Below, piece by piece: positions 1-4,532 of a DNA stretch of 5,206 bases. The notes under the pieces are model-generated. The model ran no database searches. It was not told where the DNA came from and was given only the letters and a program-made list of their open reading frames with translations. A program made the translations under genes and the position numbers. Source of the DNA: Methanosarcinales archaeon (GTDB taxonomy: Archaea > Halobacteriota > Methanosarcinia > Methanosarcinales > Methanogasteraceae); the NCBI GenBank assembly GCA_030594905.1, contig JAUVEF010000095.1:1-5206 (forward strand). The letters run 5' to 3'. Within the stretch, counting starts at the first letter, position 1, and each line of letters begins with the position of its first letter.

Positions 1-149
1 AGATTACACGGATTTCGTCAATCAACCCATTTTTACGTTCTATTATTCTGCATGTTGTGATAAACTATCGTGGATTACAACACTACCAACATCATGGCAT
101 ATTTCACCAAAAAACATCTGTTCGTGCTATTTTATGATACAACCATCAT
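1..149. other. Left-edge non-coding stretch
   Basis: This stretch lies downstream of the Cas4-like gene's stop codon. I see no convincing gene. One plus-strand frame is open from the window edge to a TGA at 58-60, giving about 19 residues, but it has no recognisable content. The first 15 bases resemble a short-period word (gattacac followed by ggatt). That could be the edge of a degenerate tandem repeat, but too little is present to say. Confidence 0.5.
109..114 (-). terminator. Possible T-tract terminator of the hpt/Cas4-like unit
   Basis: A run of six A on the plus strand reads as six T on the minus strand, about 36 nt past the TAG stop of the Cas4-like gene. Archaeal RNA polymerase can terminate at T-tracts without a hairpin, and I see no strong stem before it. 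The position suits the end of the minus-strand unit, but a single T6 is weak evidence. Confidence 0.3.
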
Positions 150-992
150 CTAAAAAAACTTCGATGCAAGCGATCTCTGTGCAACACAGTTCTCCTCGAA
201 TGCGCAGAACTCACAGGGCGCATCTCTTGGTCGATCAGGCATCTTACCATCTTTGATCCTCCTGATCCGATTCCGCAGTTCCAGAACCCTGCGCCGGTCT
301 TTTGACCTAATATTCACCTCTCGCAGCTCAAAAAACTTTGCATACTCAACAATTCCACGTTTCACAACCTGTCCAAACGTTTCCTCAACAAGCATAGCGC
401 AGGCAGTGATCTGCAATCTATCAGGTTTCCATGTACCCTGATCCGGCTTTTCACCAGTCCTGATGAGATATGGTAGCACGACGCCATCGATTCGCACCAG
501 TTTATCAGGAGCCCCGGCGATGCCGAGTGCATCTGAATACATGGTATGTTCGACTGCACATGGGGTTATTTTCATAAGAAGCGCATCTTTTCCGATTATT
601 CGGTCGTACTCGGCAATCTGTGTGCCAATCACATCGATATCGATACTATCTGCCGCATCTGACACCATCTGCCGGTCCACACCAGAGAGTTCGGCGCGAT
701 ACAGTACTAAAAGCTCGTCTACGATGCGCTTGAGCTTGGTACGCAGTCTTTCGATCACATCGTTGACCCCGTCAACCCCTTTAACCGCATCGGCGTCGCC
801 AGTATCACCTGTTCCATCGCGGGCAACAGTGCAATGGTGGGTAAGCGCAAGTTCTTTTAAGATAAGACGTGTTAAATATTTTGTATCGACGATCTTTTGA
901 TCATCATCCCCCGACTGGCTGCGAAAGTATACGAGACGCGGGCATCGCAGGTATGCGGCGATTTCAGATGCCAAAATTCTGCCTGTTTTCAT
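150..992 (-). CDS. Cas4/RecB-like PD-(D/E)XK family protein with Fe-S cysteines
   Basis: A 280-residue protein of the Cas4-like (DUF83) family. Characterised members are Fe-S nucleases of the RecB fold that act on DNA ends. Seen here: C17 in a CPRLVYF context, then C260, C263 and C269 (CxxC-x5-C), the four-cysteine pattern of the cluster. E148 and D163 (in GIAGAPD) fit catalytic motifs I and II. Motif III, normally ExK followed by TG, reads LIRTG (residues 176-180), so acid and lysine are replaced by L176 and R178. Q194 fits the QxxxY motif, but C198 stands where tyrosine is usual. Residues 57-78 are a Gly/Asp-rich low-complexity linker, and 78-110 look helical and charged. The start is fixed by the ATGA overlap with the hpt stop; no Shine-Dalgarno is visible, so translation is probably coupled to hpt. 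No other cas genes or CRISPR repeats are in the window, so a CRISPR adaptation role is unlikely. It may bind DNA without cutting it, or use an altered active site. Confidence 0.8.
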   Translation of the reverse strand: MKTGRILASEIAAYLRCPRLVYFRSQSGDDDQKIVDTKYLTRLILKELALTHHCTVARDGTGDTGDADAVKGVDGVNDVIERLRTKLKRIVDELLVLYRAELSGVDRQMVSDAADSIDIDVIGTQIAEYDRIIGKDALLMKITPCAVEHTMYSDALGIAGAPDKLVRIDGVVLPYLIRTGEKPDQGTWKPDRLQITACAMLVEETFGQVVKRGIVEYAKFFELREVNIRSKDRRRVLELRNRIRRIKDGKMPDRPRDAPCEFCAFEENCVAQRSLASKFF

Positions 993-1552
993 CCCAGAAT
1001 CGATTTGACAACTACACCATCTGCGCCCACATCCACCAAAACAAGCGTCTTTACATCGTGTCCGGCAGCACGCAATGGTTGTGCGCCCTCGCCACGTTCG
1101 ATGACTACAACGATGTCACATATCTCTGCACCAGCGATTTCCAGCGCACGAATAACTGCTTTCATCGTGCCCCCTGTACTGATCACGTCATCCACAATCA
1201 TCACACGGTCGCCTTTATTGATCCCATTGAGATATAGCTCCCCTTTTGAATATCCTGTATGTTGGTGCACTGCAACCTCATTTGGCAAGTCATACCGGCG
1301 TTTCCTGATGATCGCAAGCGGAATGCCCGTTTTCATTGCAAGCACCGTCCCAATCGGGATCCCCATTGACTCAATGGTCACGATCCGGTCCACGTTGGTA
1401 TCAGCCAGCTCGATGATGCGGTCTGCAACCTCTGAAAGCAGCGCAGGCGTAAGTTCCGGAACGCCATCCGTTATCGGGTGGATAAAGTAGTGGTAATCAC
1501 CCCTCGGGACAATAGGCGCATCCTTAAGCGTTTGCGTGAGTATCGGAAGCAT
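989..1552 (-). CDS. hpt: Hypoxanthine/guanine phosphoribosyltransferase, archaeal type
   Basis: A cytoplasmic purine-salvage enzyme that transfers ribose 5-phosphate from PRPP to hypoxanthine or guanine, giving IMP or GMP and pyrophosphate. At 187 residues it has the normal length of the archaeal Hpt family. The N-terminus ([18 protein letters not shown], residues 9-26) and the TDGVPELTP segment after it are family hallmarks. ESMGIPIG (61-68) is the loop after the first conserved strand. [14 protein letters not shown] (117-130) is the PRPP-binding motif with the D121-D122 acidic pair. The ATG at 1552 has no Shine-Dalgarno before it, and a TATA-like box sits about 25 bp upstream, so the transcript is probably leaderless. 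It is first in a two-gene unit, and its TGA overlaps the next gene's ATG. The family assignment is secure; which base is preferred cannot be read from sequence. Confidence 0.95.
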   Translation of the reverse strand: MLPILTQTLKDAPIVPRGDYHYFIHPITDGVPELTPALLSEVADRIIELADTNVDRIVTIESMGIPIGTVLAMKTGIPLAIIRKRRYDLPNEVAVHQHTGYSKGELYLNGINKGDRVMIVDDVISTGGTMKAVIRALEIAGAEICDIVVVIERGEGAQPLRAAGHDVKTLVLVDVGADGVVVKSILG

Positions 1553-1574
1553 GAATCATACTGATTGTCGATGC

Positions 1575-1582
1575 TATATATC
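1575..1582 (-). promoter_or_regulatory. TATA box for hpt
   Basis: On the minus strand this reads GATATATAG, preceded by an A-rich BRE-like stretch (CAAAAT, 1583-1588). With the archaeal spacing of about 25 bp from TATA centre to start site, transcription would begin within a base or two of the hpt ATG. This agrees with the absence of a Shine-Dalgarno sequence. Confidence 0.6.
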
Positions 1583-1686
1583 ATTTTGCCATTAGCGGGA
1601 GATGTTGACATGCTCCGGATCTCCCGGATGGTGCATATCAAGGTTCATGGGTGCAGAATCGTTGCTAACCACAAGATTACCCGGTC

Positions 1687-1728
1687 TTCACGAGAAAGAC
1701 CCCCGTCTTCTTGTGTCAATCTCGTGAA
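1687..1728. repeat. Nested inverted repeat in the hpt/aSelBL intergenic region
   Basis: TTCACGAGA at 1687-1695 is perfectly complementary to TCTCGTGAA at 1720-1728 (9 bp). Directly inside the left arm, AAGAC (1696-1700) pairs with GTCTT (1705-1709) across a CCCC loop, so two stems can stack with a 10-nt bulge (1710-1719). If transcribed from upstream it would fold into a compact RNA; as DNA it could be a dyad binding site. It has no T-tract directly after it, so it does not look like an intrinsic terminator. Confidence 0.6.
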
Positions 1729-1762
1729 ATCCCGTGGTTTTTCCCGCCTTAGCTAAACACAT

Positions 1763-1818
1763 ACGACTATACGATTGTACCGCTGCACGGTTACACGGTT
1801 ACATAGTTATATGGTTGC
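1763..1818. repeat. Degenerate tandem array of 8-bp units
   Basis: Seven consecutive octamers in perfect 8-bp register: acgactat, acgattgt, accgctgc, acggttac, acggttac, atagttat, atggttgc. Units 4 and 5 are identical. All begin with A, and the fifth and sixth bases are mostly TT or CT. The array sits upstream of the aSelBL gene and ends 38 bp before its ATG. Its left flank, gctaaacacat (1752-1762), recurs at 3863-3873. The plus-strand frame through the array is open to the gene start, but it only translates the repeat and is not taken as coding. Confidence 0.6.
1807..1812 (+). promoter_or_regulatory. Possible TATA box for the aSelBL gene
   Basis: TTATAT inside the sixth and seventh octamer units is the most TATA-like word in the 50 bp before the gene. 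It would place a start site near 1835 and a leader of about 20 nt that includes the GGAG ribosome site. The call is tentative because the surrounding repeat is AT-biased. A second candidate, CTATACG at 1768-1774, follows the shared 15-bp word. Confidence 0.35.
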
Positions 1819-1847
1819 CTGAGAATATCCTCATCGATAAACTTGTT

Positions 1848-1851
1848 GGAG
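1848..1851 (+). promoter_or_regulatory. Ribosome binding site that sets the aSelBL start
   Basis: GGAG lies five bases before the ATG at 1857. It supports this start over any upstream in-frame codon; the frame before it only translates the octamer array. Confidence 0.7.
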
Positions 1852-1856
1852 CGAAT

Positions 1857-2918
1857 ATGACAAAGATAGCAATCATCGGAGGTTCGCAGAGTGGCAGAAC
1901 AGTCCTCGCATCGAAACTTGGCAAGAAAGGAAACGTAACAGACATCGCCATCTATGATTTTTCCAAAAGCGGCAAAACGCTCGTATCAATTGACGCTATT
2001 GGGTACCCAAAGTCGGTAAAACCGCTGATAACCGCCCTGAACCTCTCTGATATCGCACTTCTCTGCATCCCCCCGACAGGACCCGATATCCACACCGGAG
2101 AGTGCATCGTTGCACTGGATCTGCTGGGCTACAAACACGGGATGGTGGTGCTGACCATGTCAGATACCTCGCACCACCATGCGCTTGAGGACATGACCAA
2201 AAGCCTCAGGAAGATCGCAGCCGGCACCGTTCTTGAGAACTGGGAATACCTCGCCATATCCACCAGCACATTCGACGGCATGGAAGAGCTAAAAGGGAGG
2301 ATCTTTTCGATGGGGGATCAGGTAGATCAGGAGAATGCGGAATTAAACGAGCTTTCGCCGCGTGTTGTGATCGACCACGTCTTCAACGTGACCGGCATCG
2401 GCTGCGTGATCCTGGGAATGGTTATGCAGGGCACGATTCATGCAAAGGATAAGATGGGCGTGCTGCCAGTAGGCAGGCAGGCTGAGGTACGGTCGATCCA
2501 GATGCATGATGTTGATACAAAGAGCGCGCCTGCTGGCGCAAGAGTCGGGCTTGCTCTGAAGAACGTCCAGCCAAAGGACGTGGAGCGTGGGTGCGTAATT
2601 TCAAACATTGAAACTGTAAACACCGGGTTTACGCTAAACTGCACGCTTTCGAAGTTTGCAAAACGCATTTCGGTTGGGGATATGCTTCATCTTTTCGTGG
2701 GGCTTCAGACCGCGCCGGTACGCGTCGAAAAAATTGTGGTGGATGGCGAAGACGTGGATCATGCCACTACGGGTAGCAGCCCCGTTGTAACGCTGTCGGG
2801 TTCAAAGAATATCACATACATCGAATCAGACAGGTTCATTCTTACCAATCTTGATGAGAAACAGCGGTTTGTTGGATATGGATTCTGCGGATCCACTATC
2901 CCGGAATCGCCCCGATGA
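1857..2918 (+). CDS. Archaeal SelB-like translational GTPase homologue (aSelBL type) with eroded G motifs
   Basis: A 353-residue protein with the layout of the EF-Tu/SelB superfamily: a G-like domain (about 1-165), then beta-barrel domains 2 and 3 (about 168-345). Domain 2 is clear from PRVVIDHVFNVTGIGCVILG (168-187) and the following GTIHAKDKMGVLP. It matches what I know of a euryarchaeal family of SelB-like proteins (aSelBL) of unproven role. Motifs seen: a P-loop form GGSQSGRT (8-15), with R14 for the usual lysine; DAIGY (46-50) where DxPGH is expected, so the catalytic histidine is Tyr; TMSD (100-103) for NKxD, keeping only the Asp; and STSTFDG (135-141) near the SAKTG-type motif. GTP hydrolysis is therefore doubtful, though weak nucleotide binding is possible. 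There is no long C-terminal winged-helix region like that of bacterial SelB. The start is chosen by GGAG at 1848. The last 23 bp overlap the convergent lipoprotein gene, and the tail after FVGYG (residues 338-342) may be an unconserved extension. Confidence 0.85.
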   Translation: MTKIAIIGGSQSGRTVLASKLGKKGNVTDIAIYDFSKSGKTLVSIDAIGYPKSVKPLITALNLSDIALLCIPPTGPDIHTGECIVALDLLGYKHGMVVLTMSDTSHHHALEDMTKSLRKIAAGTVLENWEYLAISTSTFDGMEELKGRIFSMGDQVDQENAELNELSPRVVIDHVFNVTGIGCVILGMVMQGTIHAKDKMGVLPVGRQAEVRSIQMHDVDTKSAPAGARVGLALKNVQPKDVERGCVISNIETVNTGFTLNCTLSKFAKRISVGDMLHLFVGLQTAPVRVEKIVVDGEDVDHATTGSSPVVTLSGSKNITYIESDRFILTNLDEKQRFVGYGFCGSTIPESPR

Positions 2919-3462
2919 TCAAGGGAATCTCGTCCGGCGTGACATTGTGCGCTATGAAATAGAACATCCATCTTCCGTCAGACCAGAAATACTGCGGCAC
3001 GCCATCAGGCTCGATCCGGTACACGGTCTTCCCACCAACCGTGATCTCTTCGAGCGTGGACGCCCAATCGCCGCCGAATCTGTCTATGCCGTTGACCATC
3101 TTCTCAGTCTCGCTGCTCGCAAGCGCCTCGCTCTGGTATGCAGTCGTCCAGAGCGTTAACATCCTGCCATCTCCATTGTAATGGATGATCGCAACATCTT
3201 TGATGTTCTCGATATCGCCTATATGCCGTTGTTTTGACCGCTGCAGTGCATCAGGTCCGGTGGAGACCACTATCCGTGCCATACCAAGAATTTCTGCCGG
3301 AGCGACCTCTGAAGCGTTCTGTTGTAGCTGTGCAGTCGGCAAAACTGGTGGATGTGATGGACTGGATAGATCAGGCGAGTTGGTGATGCATCCGGCATAA
3401 GAAACCGCCAGCATCACAGCAGCGATGGTTAAATATGTTGCAACCCTCGAGTTTGGTACCAT
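2896..3462 (-). CDS. Predicted archaeal lipoprotein of unknown function
   Basis: A 188-residue protein predicted to be exported and lipid-anchored. Residues 7-23 are hydrophobic and end in SYAGC, giving a lipobox-like cysteine at C25. A Ser/Pro-rich linker (about 26-50) leads to a folded domain (about 55-188) with a likely alpha/beta pattern. The C-terminal stretch GGKTVYRIEPDG ... PQYFWSDGRWMFYFI ... TPDEIPLIIGAI has the look of small domains that test whether a value is carried on a membrane-anchored protein, but I cannot name a family. Longer in-frame starts would read through the two tRNA genes, so the ATG at 3462 is chosen. It has GAGG five bases upstream and gives a clean signal sequence. 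It lies 31 nt after tRNA-Leu on the same strand and is probably cotranscribed with the tRNAs. Its 3' end overlaps the aSelBL gene by 23 bp. Confidence 0.75.
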   Translation of the reverse strand: MVPNSRVATYLTIAAVMLAVSYAGCITNSPDLSSPSHPPVLPTAQLQQNASEVAPAEILGMARIVVSTGPDALQRSKQRHIGDIENIKDVAIIHYNGDGRMLTLWTTAYQSEALASSETEKMVNGIDRFGGDWASTLEEITVGGKTVYRIEPDGVPQYFWSDGRWMFYFIAHNVTPDEIPLIIGAIPG

Positions 3463-3467
3463 GACTT

Positions 3468-3472
3468 CCTCT
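3468..3472 (-). promoter_or_regulatory. Ribosome binding site that sets the lipoprotein start
   Basis: On the minus strand AGAGG precedes the ATG by five bases (AGAGGAAGTC, then ATG). The site must be inside the transcript. With only 31 nt between the tRNA-Leu end and the ATG, the mRNA must begin at or before tRNA-Leu. Confidence 0.65.
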
Positions 3473-3493
3473 GTTGTATAACGATTCCTTCGA

Positions 3494-3578
3494 TGCGGGG
3501 GGTGGGATTCGAACCCACGAACTCCTGCGAGAATGGGCCCTAAACCCATCGCCTTTGACCTGGCTGGGCAACCCCCGC
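3494..3578 (-). tRNA. tRNA-Leu (anticodon UAG)
   Basis: Full cloverleaf on the minus strand. The 7-bp acceptor stem is GCGGGGG (3572-3578) with CCCCCGC (3495-3501), and the discriminator is A (3494). The anticodon stem ATGGG/CCCAT (3545-3549 with 3533-3537) closes the loop TTTAGGG, with anticodon UAG at 3540-3542. There is a long variable arm with a CTC/GAG stem, as expected for class II leucine tRNA, and a T arm GTGGG-TTCGAAT-CCCAC. There is no intron, and CCA is not encoded (TCG follows the discriminator). It decodes CUA and other CUN codons. It lies 28 nt downstream of tRNA-Ala. Confidence 0.97.
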
Positions 3579-3606
3579 GCAGACGATTATGTGCGCCGGA
3601 TGATGA

Positions 3607-3678
3607 TGGACCGATCGGGAATCGAACCCGAGGCCTCTTCCATGCCAAGGAAGCAATCTACCCCTGATCTATCGGCCC
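3607..3678 (-). tRNA. tRNA-Ala (anticodon GGC)
   Basis: Full 72-nt cloverleaf on the minus strand. The acceptor stem is GGGCCGA (3672-3678) with TCGGTCC (3608-3614), and the discriminator is A (3607). The third pair is G3-U70, the alanine identity element. The anticodon stem CTTCC/GGAAG closes TTGGCAT, with anticodon GGC at 3644-3646. The T arm is TCGGG-TTCGATT-CCCGA. There is no intron, and CCA is not encoded. It is first in a unit with tRNA-Leu and probably the lipoprotein gene. Confidence 0.97.
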
Positions 3679-3692
3679 ATGGATGTTCGGCG

Positions 3693-3732
3693 ACGTATGC
3701 TGGCATGTACTGTTGTATACTGAGGTATACTG
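3693..3732. repeat. Four phased 10-bp repeats upstream of tRNA-Ala
   Basis: Consecutive plus-strand units: acgtatgctg, gcatgtactg, ttgtatactg, aggtatactg (consensus NNGTATACTG). Each is one helical turn long, and the GTATAC core is itself a palindrome. They lie 15-54 bp upstream of the tRNA-Ala 5' end, where its promoter must be. The GTATAC cores at 3715-3720 and 3725-3730 are the best TATA-like words for the minus strand, so the array may be a duplicated promoter element or an operator. Confidence 0.6.
3715..3720 (-). promoter_or_regulatory. Possible TATA element of the tRNA-Ala/tRNA-Leu unit
   Basis: GTATAC in the third 10-bp repeat would give a start near 3691, leaving a leader of about 12 nt before the mature tRNA-Ala end. 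The next repeat carries an identical core 10 bp further upstream, so either could serve. The word is a poor match to a full archaeal TATA box. Confidence 0.35.
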
Positions 3733-3862
3733 ATGTGTTGATGCGGTTTTCAGGTTATTAAGATTGTGGTTGGGATGCGGGGGATGGGGAGTCACGTTGT
3801 ACTTGCACCAGCATAAACTACGATCTTCGTGCATGGATCAAGTACTTGCATAGCGAGTAGCT

Positions 3863-3877
3863 GCTAAACACATACGA
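3863..3877. repeat. Second copy of the 15-bp word gctaaacacatacga
   Basis: An exact match to 1752-1766. There it is the left flank plus the first four bases of the octamer array; here only one octamer-like unit follows (acgatttt). Both copies precede plus-strand genes and are followed at once by an AT-rich TATA-like word, so they may be a shared upstream element or remnants of the same dispersed repeat. Confidence 0.6.
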
Positions 3878-3884
3878 TTTTAAT
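3878..3884 (+). promoter_or_regulatory. Possible TATA box of the DUF357 operon
   Basis: TTTTAAT lies about 27 bp before the ATG at 3909. Archaeal spacing would place the start site within a few bases of that ATG, and no Shine-Dalgarno is seen there, so the first gene may be leaderless or nearly so. Confidence 0.4.
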
Positions 3885-3908
3885 GCAATAAGCGAGTTTA
3901 ATGAACCA

Positions 3909-4187
3909 ATGAACAAATCGCCAGAACATGACCATCTCACAGAAAAGGCATATCGGTACCGAAAGCTGCTGGATGCTGCACTCTCTGATCACGACATCGT
4001 GCCCGATCGCTCATCACACCTTCACGCTGTTGCGAAAGATTATTTGGTGATGGCAGAATCATACTACAAAGATGGTGTCCACTTCCTTGAATCGGATGGC
4101 GATTATGTCAACGCGCTGGTTGCTTTCAGCTACGGACATGCGTTCATCGATGCGGGTGTGCGGTTGGGCGTCTTTTGCTTGAGGTGA
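3909..4187 (+). CDS. DUF357 family protein
   Basis: A 92-residue protein, apparently all-helical and soluble, of the archaeal DUF357 family; function unknown. The family signature is the second half: a helix with AKDYLVMAESYYKDGVHFLE (about 42-61), then a Gly-Asp turn, then NALVAFSYGHAFIDAGVRLG (68-87). It resembles the antiparallel helical hairpins of small nucleotidyltransferase-partner-like proteins, but that comparison is loose. The start at 3909 is chosen because the nearby ATG at 3901 is out of frame and stops at once. It is the first gene of a plus-strand operon; its stop codon is built into the ribosome binding site of the UPF0212 gene three bases downstream. Confidence 0.85.
   Translation: MNKSPEHDHLTEKAYRYRKLLDAALSDHDIVPDRSSHLHAVAKDYLVMAESYYKDGVHFLESDGDYVNALVAFSYGHAFIDAGVRLGVFCLR
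4181..4187 (+). promoter_or_regulatory. Strong ribosome binding site of the UPF0212 gene
   Basis: GAGGTGA matches the archaeal 16S anti-Shine-Dalgarno for seven bases, ends three bases before the ATG at 4191 and contains the TGA stop of the DUF357 gene. Termination and re-initiation are therefore likely coupled. Confidence 0.75.
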
Positions 4188-4190
4188 CTA

Positions 4191-4532
4191 ATGGATTACA
4201 ATGTAACAATGGAAGCAGCATGGATGGTGCGTGATATCAAAAGCGTGGACGACGCTATCGGTGTTGCGATCTCAGAGGCAGGCAAGCGATTCCACCCTAA
4301 GTTGTCGTTTGTAGAGATTGAGATCGGGACTTTTACGTGCTCGCGTTGCAATGAAGAGATGGCGGCGGTGATGTTGGTTGCGGGCACCGCGCTTGTCGGG
4401 ATGGTACTATCCATGAAGGTCTTTGATGCGGAGAGTGAGGAACACGCATCACGGATTGCAAAATCAATGATCGGGCGCGCACTCAAGGGTGTGCCACTAC
4501 GGGTGATTGAGGTTGTGGAATGGAACGGCTGA
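4191..4532 (+). CDS. UPF0212 (DUF555) family protein
   Basis: A 113-residue archaeal protein of the UPF0212 family, function unknown. It shows the family's most conserved blocks: a first strand and helix ending in [20 protein letters not shown] (13-32), a CSRC pair (C50, C53) that could bind metal or act in redox, [20 protein letters not shown] (65-84) and [19 protein letters not shown] (85-103). The length is normal for the family. No signal peptide or long membrane span is seen; the 60-75 stretch is hydrophobic but belongs to the conserved core. The start is fixed by the seven-base Shine-Dalgarno. It is the middle gene of the operon, and its last 13 bp overlap the start of the membrane protein gene. 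Confidence 0.92.
   Translation: MDYNVTMEAAWMVRDIKSVDDAIGVAISEAGKRFHPKLSFVEIEIGTFTCSRCNEEMAAVMLVAGTALVGMVLSMKVFDAESEEHASRIAKSMIGRALKGVPLRVIEVVEWNG
4509..4513 (+). promoter_or_regulatory. Ribosome binding site that sets the membrane-protein start
   Basis: GAGGT inside the end of the UPF0212 gene lies six bases before the ATG at 4520. It favours that start over the in-frame GTG at 4538, which has no comparable site. Confidence 0.6.

Noticed and set aside
150..992. Assignment of the Cas4-like gene to a CRISPR-Cas locus
   Set aside because: No cas1, cas2 or effector gene and no CRISPR-like direct repeats with spacers are present in the window, and the operon partner is hpt.
463..1490. Several Ser/Thr-rich plus-strand open frames over the Cas4-like and hpt genes
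   Set aside because: They are antisense shadows of two well-supported minus-strand genes and have no family signatures.
1616..1629. ccgg ... ccgg symmetry around ggatctccc as an operator
   Set aside because: The arms are only four bases, and such pairs are frequent by chance at this base composition.
1565..1756. 63-codon plus-strand open frame in the divergent intergenic region
   Set aside because: It overlaps the hpt TATA box and the inverted repeat, has no ribosome site, and its C-terminal half merely translates the short repeats.
1763..1818. CRISPR-like or coding interpretation of the octamer array
   Set aside because: The units are contiguous with no spacers, and the open frame across them has no start or composition that suggests a protein.
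3463..3648. N-terminal extension of the lipoprotein frame, up to 62 residues longer
   Set aside because: The extension reads through tRNA-Leu and part of tRNA-Ala, and would bury the signal sequence that begins at the ATG at 3462.
3768..3789. G-rich run as a possible G-quadruplex
   Set aside because: Only three runs of three or more G are present, plus one GG, so a stable three-tetrad fold is not supported.
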